Assembly (NCBI GenBank): GCA_023091735.1
Contig: JALKBU010001402.1
Location: forward strand, 1 to 11,452
DNA length: 11,452 bases
Direction: 5' to 3'
Origin: Trichomonas tenax
Lineage: Eukaryota > Parabasalia > Trichomonadida > Trichomonadidae
How positions within the stretch are numbered: position 1 is the first letter of the stretch; each line of letters begins with the position of its first letter. The notes beneath the pieces were generated by a model. It searched no databases and was not told where the DNA came from. It saw only the letters and a list, made by a program, of their open reading frames with translations. The translations under genes and the position numbers were made by a program. Positions 7,001 through 11,452 of this stretch are shown here, piece by piece.

Positions 7001-8073
7001 TTAAATCCAGCATCTTACAGGCGGTTCCTTGTCACGAATGATGCACTGCCCGCAAGAAATGCACTTTATCTTCTTTCCCTCCATAATGTGCTGAACTACG
7101 TGTGTGTCAGAGACTGTTGGGCGGCCAAGAGAAATCAAATCAGCGCCTGCCTCAAGTGCCTTGATTATCGTCTCTGTCTTCCTTATTCCTCCGACGACAC
7201 CTATTTCTGCCTTCGTATGCTTCCTGAGGAGAGGAATCATGTGGATGTTGTATCCCTCTGTGAGAAGGAAGTCCTTCCTCTTCAAGAGCCTGCTCGTTGA
7301 TCTGATTGCTGTCGAGGCCTCCTGGAATCCGCAAAAGACTTCCCAGAGATCCATATCATGGATAGCAGCGATTGTTGCTGCCAAATCTTCTGGCTGAATG
7401 CCTTTGTTTCCTGGTTTGCAGTCATCGCAGTTAATCTTAATGCCGATGACGAAATCTTTGCCGTACTCCTTCCTGATGGCGTCAACGATCTCGACGAGGA
7501 TTCTGTGTCTGTTCTCTGGGCTTTCGCCATACTGGTCCTCTCTCTTGTTGACTAATGGTGTCAAAAAGCTCGAAATGAGATATTCGTGTGCGCCGTGTAA
7601 CTCGATGCCGTCAACACCGACGTTTTGAGGCGCTTTGCACATTTCCTATAGTTATCGATAACTTCAGCAATTTCCATCAATGTCATCGCTCTTGAGCCCT
7701 CCAGGAGCTTAAAAGGTCCTCTTGGACGTTCGCCAGTGAAATCGAAGCTCGTCGTCAATCCAGCGGCGGCGATTTGGAAGATTGTCTTCGTTCCACGCTT
7801 GTGCATGTACTCTACTGTTTCGCGCCACGATTCTGCTTGTTTATCGTTCTCCATTCCTCCTTGGCCCACACAAGTGCGTCCGCTGCGTTGAAGGTACAAG
7901 TATTCAGGTATTATCAAGCCCATTTGGCCATCAGCCATGTCTCTGTAATATTTCAAAAGTAATGGCTTAGGAAGACCGTAGTTATCGCAGCCGTTCATGA
8001 AGCAGGGTGACCTCATGAACCTGTTTTTGATCGTAATGCTGCCGACTTTCATAGAAGAAAAGAGTTTGTCCAT
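7001..8073 (-). pseudogene. NADH:flavin oxidoreductase / Old Yellow Enzyme-like, single frameshift
   Basis: This would be an FMN-dependent TIM-barrel ene-reductase of about 357 residues, full length for the bacterial-type family. The N-terminal part (8073 to ~7625) has LFSSMKVGSITIKNRFMRSP and TIFQIAAAGLTT, where family members usually have a His (QxxHAG). The frame then shifts at ~7620-7640. The rest carries DGIELHGAHEYL with the substrate-binding His-x-x-His and the Tyr two residues on, the family signature SSFLTP...NKREDQYGESPENR, the FMN-phosphate motif GVVGGI...GADLISLGRP and a terminal KCISCGQC. One missing base (or two extra) explains the break. GC is near 47% against about 25-30% around it, and no bacterial genes accompany it, suggesting lateral acquisition by the protist. 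It is tail to tail with the Pmp-like gene, 25 bp apart, and its stop sits in a TAAA. Two closely spaced initiators precede the ATG. Confidence 0.88.
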
Positions 8074-8085
8074 GAAATGTTAAAA

Positions 8086-8095
8086 AATGAAATGA
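8086..8095 (-). promoter_or_regulatory. Two adjacent trichomonad initiator (Inr) motifs for the oxidoreductase
   Basis: On the minus strand TCATTTCATT contains two TCATT elements fitting the T. vaginalis Inr consensus TCAYW. With transcription starting at the A, the leaders would be about 20 and 15 nt long, inside the 6-20 nt range known for this organism. This supports ATG at 8073 as the genuine start. Confidence 0.65.
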
Positions 8096-8228
8096 AAAAA
8101 ATAATCGCTATACATACAAATCTTTGAATGAGTTCACTCAATATAAAACAATGAGAAAATTGAACCGACCGGCTCGAATTTGGAACTTACATAGCATGCA
8201 GATGCTGTTTCTATTACGGCCAAAAATG

Positions 8229-8678
8229 GTGATTCTGACATCTGACACTTTACACATTTTCATGACAAATTTCAACATATTTTTGACGTGTAAAAATGAA
8301 ATATGATTTGTAAAAAATCTTATATCAAAATATTAAAACAGGGACTTCATTCAATTTTTTAAATGCATAAATGTCAGAATATATTGTGCTTCGAGTTGCC
8401 TCTATCTCAACAATATGCAGCAAATCAAGCCCTCCTGTTGATAGAGAGGCATGCAGTTCGATTTCAAGGCATCTGCTCTTGAAATCTGCACCTCATCGAT
8501 CGATTCTTCTTCACCGAGGATTCTCTATCAACAGGAGGGCAGAAAGCATTATCAATTGTGCTTCCCCCTATAAATTAATGATACTTTTTTAGAGTTTCTG
8601 ACATTTTTTCGATTTTACAATAATCATCATTATCACTTTTCCAGATCTGACACCTTACATGTCAGATGTCAGAATCAC
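8229..8678. repeat. Nested fold-back element (four roughly concentric inverted repeats)
   Basis: The outer arms are a perfect 19-bp inverted repeat (8229-8247 and 8660-8678, GTGATTCTGACATCTGACA) that extends with one gap to about 26 bp. Inside are AAATGTCAGAA/TTCTGACATTT (8369-8379, 8596-8606), a perfect 19-bp pair GCCCTCCTGTTGATAGAGA (8429-8447, 8522-8540) and GATTTCAAG/CTTGAAATC (8460-8468, 8478-8486). CTGACA/TGTCAG hexamers occur seven times. It lies upstream of the oxidoreductase. It may be a MITE-like element or a structured RNA locus; no transposase or flanking duplication was identified. Confidence 0.8.
8397..8590 (+). ncRNA. Candidate structured RNA with alternative pairings
   Basis: Segment B (8437-8451, GTTGATAGAGAGGCA) can pair imperfectly with A (8397-8411, TGCCTCTATCTCAAC) or perfectly with C (within 8522-8540). 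The B:C loop has its own 9-bp stem, and GAAAGCA/TGCTTCC (about 8542-8567) forms a further small stem. A T6 run (8585-8590) would suit RNA polymerase III termination. No match to U-snRNA, tRNA, RNase P or 7SL signatures is recognised. Whether it is transcribed is unknown. Confidence 0.3.
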
Positions 8679-9171
8679 ACATTTTCGCAAGAAAAGGTTA
8701 AAAAACGACCAGACATTGTAAAACTCGAAATGGACGATGTAAAACTGCTTGAGAATACCTATAGAATGCGAATATCAAAGCGATACCTTTTGATTGTGAT
8801 TTTTTAAAATTTGTTAAATTGAATTCTTCGATTTGAATGATTTTTCATTGTTTACCATTATTTAATTCCATTTAAACAGAAATTTGTTTTTAAAATGCTA
8901 TGCTGTTGCTTATAAAATTTAATAAAAATATATTTCCGATTTTCAGCTTATTATTATGATTTTTGAAAAGCTTATATAACAGCAAAGGTATTAATTTCAA
9001 TAATATTTTTTAAAATTCGATTTTCATTTTTGTTATAAAATTTTCGCAAAAGAGATAAATGGGATAAAAAAATACATAGTCTGAAGGAGGGCTATTGATA
9101 TTTTTAAATATTCAAACCCATCAATTGTTTGCAAAAAAATATTTCATTCTTAAATAAGAAAAATTGACGTT
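8679..9171. other. AT-rich intergenic stretch
   Basis: No gene is seen. A short repeated phrase, ATTGTAAAACT ... GATGTAAAACT, occurs near 8715-8745. The rest is AT-rich with stops in all frames. Confidence 0.5.
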
Positions 9172-9260
9172 GACTTTTTTGAGTTTTGCGATTTTTAACT
9201 AGTAAACCCCCTTATCAAGCCAAACTGAGAAGACATTTACATGCTTTTCAGGGGTGCTGA
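9172..9260 (-). pseudogene. Decayed coding fragment, inverted relative of 4072-4160
   Basis: On the minus strand it reads STPEKHVNVFSVWLDKGVY, a stop, then LKIAKLK. It aligns gap-free to 4072-4160 at roughly three quarters identity, with the terminal run TTAAAAATCGCAAAACTCAA identical. The shared reading phase suggests common descent from a coding sequence. The product is not recognised. Confidence 0.42.
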
Positions 9261-9810
9261 GTATGTTTATAGCATTTGCCTGTCTATTTAACTTGAGTAT
9301 CTCCATGCCTCCATGAGATTTCAGAGAATTTGAACATGTAAAATGACGAAAGTCACCATTTTAGACATTTATTATCTGATATTTGTCATGCAAAGTCGAA
9401 AATTTGACATGTAATGTTACCAATGAGTAAATTTTGTGTGAAAATGGGTAATCCAAAAATTTGGCTAACCCTCAAAAAATAAGCAATCTGAGAATATCCA
9501 TCATCATAACTTCCATAATATATATAAAATAAACAATTTTCCTATAATTAATATCGAAATCCTAATAATTTCTTATAATTTGTTATTAAAATATATTGTT
9601 TAATTAATGATTAAAATTCTTATGGTAGGGATTTATTAATAGTTTCCTAAAAATTTGTTAAAATAAAAAATATTTTTATTAGAGTAGTATATATAGGGGG
9701 TTGTTTGCCAAAATTTGCAAACACGTTGATATCATAAATTTTGATATATTGACCTCATATTTGAAGAATTTAACGTTTGATTTCCGACAGTCTGAACGAT
9801 TCAATATTAC
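9261..9810. other. AT-rich intergenic stretch with small inverted repeats
   Basis: No gene is seen. ACATGTAAAATGAC / GTCACCATTTTAGACAT (about 9334-9371) forms an imperfect hairpin. TGTTTGC/GCAAACA (around 9702-9723) is a 7-bp inverted repeat directly after a TATATAGGGGG motif. Confidence 0.45.
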
Positions 9811-9970
9811 GGGCTCTTTGAGCCCTGCAAGTTGAAATTAGATTATTAATTTTTTATTATAGAATGTAAATCCTGATTACATAAAACATCAATTTATTAA
9901 AGAAGATTGTGAGGTATTGAAAACCCCTTCAGGGTCAGACGGGAACAAAGTTCCCTGCGGTCCAAGGACC
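9811..9970. repeat. GC-rich multi-hairpin patch
   Basis: GGGCTC-TTT-GAGCCC (9811-9825), ACCC-CTTCA-GGGT (9923-9935), GGGAAC-AAA-GTTCCC (9941-9955) and the near-palindrome GGTCC-AA-GGACC (9959-9970) lie in otherwise AT-rich DNA. AGAC just before the third stem and GTCT after the fourth could close them into a branched fold. No coding frame covers it. Confidence 0.75.
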
Positions 9971-9985
9971 AGTCTTTGGCTCATA

Positions 9986-10679
9986 CGTATAGAAAATTGA
10001 GAAGGTTAAAATCGAAATCGCGAAAATATTTTGCTTTGAATTTTGAATAGTGACTCAAATGTGAAAATGTGAAAATATGAGAGAGAATAAATGATAATTA
10101 AAATTTACAAAGAGATGGTTTATGAAATAATTTCATAAAATAATGAAGAAATGCTAAAAAAATAATTTAAATTTTATGAAATTATTTTTGATGTTTTAAG
10201 TTAACGAATGTGTCAAGATTAGGATTTAAAATTTGATTGAAATCGTTAATTATACCAGATAACCGGATTACCAGGTAATACCAGGTAAAAAAATATTTTG
10301 GACAAGGATTTTTAGAAATGGCTTAAATTCACGAAAAGTTAATTTAACGCTTTGCGCCGGGAACACGGAGGGTTCTTAACAAAAAAATGTTTAAAATTTG
10401 ATGTTTTACGTCAATTTATGCGTAAAGATTTGAATTTACTCCCTTGTATACGTAAAATTTGATCTTTTAAGTTAATTTATAATTCAATGTACTTATTTAC
10501 TCCCTTGTATACGTAAAATTTGATTGAAATCGTTAATTCAAAAATAACGAGTGTTCAATTCTTACAGTAAAGAGTTAATTTCTTACCTTTAACTATTTGT
10601 GTTTTCTTCGTAAATGCTTCATTAATTCCTTTTAATTTCGAAAAACCAATATTTGTGACGTTCTTTCCAAAGTAATTAT
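9986..10679. other. Intergenic stretch with short direct repeats
   Basis: No gene is seen. ACTCCCTTGTATACGTAAAA plus TTTGAT occurs at about 10439 and 10500 (61-bp spacing). AAAATTTGATTGAAATCG plus TTAAT occurs near 10229 and 10515. TACCAGGTAA is doubled near 10270-10287. A weak hairpin with GTTAA/TTAAC outer arms lies at ~10338-10380. Confidence 0.6.
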
Positions 10680-10690
10680 AGTTAGTAATT

Positions 10691-10737
10691 AGATGTTCGC
10701 GTAATCCACGACTGCGCCGTGGCTTCCACGAACATCT
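10691..10737. repeat. Nested hairpin in terminal repeat, copy 3
   Basis: Outer arms AGATGTTCG (10691-10699) and CGAACATCT (10729-10737) enclose inner arms CCACG (10706-10710) and CGTGG (10718-10722) around ACTGCGC. In element orientation the loop is GCGCAGT, identical to copy 1. A T:A pair of copy 1 is a C:G pair here. Confidence 0.92.
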
Positions 10738-10860
10738 ATTTAAATATATTTACGACAGAGTTAGTTTTACAAGTTAGGTCCCCCCCTATATAGAAAATAA
10801 ATTTTTGAATTACTTACAAAATTAACGTTAATTTTATTTTGGAATTCCTGACTTTATAAA

Positions 10861-11318
10861 ATGTATTCAGAAATTTTGAAAATTAATTTATGCCAAACTA
10901 ACTAACTAAGAAAAGAAAGCGAAAGGAATTATGAAGTAAGAAATTTTGAAAAATAATTTTAATGGTTATGAGAGAAATTTATTTGGATTTAAAAAAAATA
11001 ATTTATGACTAACTAACTAACTAAGAAAAGAAAGCGAAAAGAAATGAGGGTAAGAAAATTTGAAAAATAATTTTAGTGGTTATGAGAGAAAATGTATTCA
11101 GAAATTTAAAAAAAAATAATTTATGACAAACTAACTAACTAAGAAAAGAAAGCGAAAGGATTTATGAAGTAAGAAATTTTGAAAATTAATTTTAGTTGTT
11201 ATGAGAGAAAATGTATTCAGAAATTTAAAAAAAATAATTTATGACTAACTAACTAACTAAGAAAAGAAAGCGAAAGAAAATGGGGTAAGGAAATTTTGAA
11301 AAATAATTTTAATGGTTA
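10861..11318 (-). repeat. Four-copy ~117-bp tandem array inside the right terminal repeat
   Basis: AAGAAAAGAAAGCGAAA recurs at 10908, 11023, 11141 and 11259 (spacings 115, 118 and 118), each time preceded by ACTAACTAACT. Between copies are AAATTTTGAAAA(A/T)TAATTTTA and GGTTATGAGAGAAA blocks. The left terminus has a single copy (1322-1440), so the right has expanded. It is non-coding. Confidence 0.92.
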
Positions 11319-11452
11319 TTCTGAATTCTTCTCTTCCTGCTTCTTCTTTTCTTCTTCTTCCTTCATTCTTTTTGCGATCCATCTCGGATTCTTCTGTCTT
11401 CCTGCAGCAAGTGCTGCTAATTGTTTTTCTGTACACTTACGTTTAGGCTTAA
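11316..11452 (-). CDS. C-terminal end of a basic/charged Maverick-associated protein (partial)
   Basis: Forty-four codons are visible, ending in TAA at 11316-11318; the start is beyond the window. The tail reads KPKRKCTEKQLAALAAGRQK, then NPRWIAKRM, then a Lys/Glu-rich run (KEEEEKKKQEEK) ending NSE. A basic (K/R)xxTEKQLxALxxGR helix followed by a charged tail suggests a nucleic-acid-binding or virion-associated small protein, but I cannot name the family. Its position, stopping exactly where the terminal repeat begins and reading toward the terminus, mirrors the fibre gene on the left. This supports the view that it is the end gene of the second element. Confidence 0.6.
   Translation of the reverse strand, partial: KPKRKCTEKQLAALAAGRQKNPRWIAKRMKEEEEKKKQEEKNSE

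Larger units (their letters stand above)
10680..11318 (-). mobile_element. Maverick/Polinton-like terminal inverted repeat, right-hand element
   Basis: This is the inverted counterpart of 1322-1635. It starts AGTTAGTAATT at 10680, then the nested hairpin, the TTTACGACAGAGTTAGTTTT block, a C7 run (10780-10786; six in the left copy) and a ~100-bp block that is nearly identical to the left. Inward it is expanded by four tandem units and ends at the stop codon of the minus-strand gene. The six bases before 10680 (AATTAT) do not match those after 1788 (ATGTTT), so the two termini are not the two sides of a single insertion. Confidence 0.72.

Noticed and set aside
7088..7970. Several plus- and minus-strand ORFs across 7088-7970
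   Set aside because: They are shadows of the GC-rich oxidoreductase gene.
8124..8306. 60-aa plus-strand ORF
   Set aside because: It runs across the outer arm of the fold-back element, with no family features or good initiator context.
8371..8592. 73-aa plus-strand ORF
   Set aside because: It is made up of the two arms of an inverted repeat; the openness reflects GC content, not coding.
1322..11318. A single ~10-kb transposon bounded by the inverted repeats
   Set aside because: The AG-type termini point inward, element genes lie outside, no transposition or replication genes lie inside and no matching target duplication is seen.
1..11452. tRNA, rRNA or CRISPR
   Set aside because: No cloverleaf, rRNA core or regularly spaced identical repeat with unique spacers was found; the 117-bp array has no unique spacers.

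Overview
The window looks like nuclear DNA of a parabasalid protist, most likely Trichomonas vaginalis or a close relative. The reasons are: very AT-rich DNA with few, intronless genes; two copies of a long inverted repeat that behave like Maverick/Polinton termini, a class that is very abundant in T. vaginalis; TCATT initiator motifs 15-20 nt upstream of a start codon; UAAA tetranucleotides on or beside stop codons; and two gene types typical of that genome, a Pmp-like beta-helix surface protein and a bacterial-type NADH:flavin oxidoreductase. The species call is inference, not a database match.

Layout. (1) Positions 1-1325: the end of one Maverick-like element, with a phage-type fibre gene (coiled coil plus tail-collar/baseplate-like tip) reading toward the element terminus. 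(2) 1322-1788: its terminal repeat, with the outermost part present twice (1529-1635 and 1636-1788); each copy carries a nested hairpin. (3) 1789-4000: AT-rich repetitive DNA with GGTTCC/GGAACC clusters, a hairpin, two small decayed or doubtful ORFs and a 192/150-bp tandem duplication. (4) 4043-4247: a decayed coding fragment with a diverged relative in opposite orientation at 9172-9260. (5) 4250-5928: gene desert. (6) 5929-6975: a Pmp-like beta-helix gene broken near its 5' end, tail to tail with (7) 7001-8073 on the minus strand, an Old Yellow Enzyme-type oxidoreductase broken by one frameshift; it is clearly richer in GC than its surroundings, suggesting lateral transfer. (8) 8229-8678: roughly concentric inverted repeats, either a MITE-like fold-back element or a structured RNA locus. 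(9) 8679-10679: AT-rich DNA with a GC-rich multi-hairpin patch at 9811-9970 and short repeats. (10) 10680-11318: the second terminal repeat in inverted orientation, expanded by four copies of a ~117-bp tandem unit, followed by (11) 11316-11452, the 3' end of a second Maverick-like gene on the minus strand.

Interpretation. The element genes lie outside the inverted repeats and stop at their edges, and the bases abutting the two termini do not match. I therefore read the window as about 8.9 kb of host DNA between the facing ends of two separate Maverick-like elements, not as one element. Every host gene visible between them is broken or decayed. The signals most worth a second look are base-pair covariation in the terminal hairpin, the phage-like fibre in a eukaryotic virus-like element, and the nested inverted repeats at 8229-8678.
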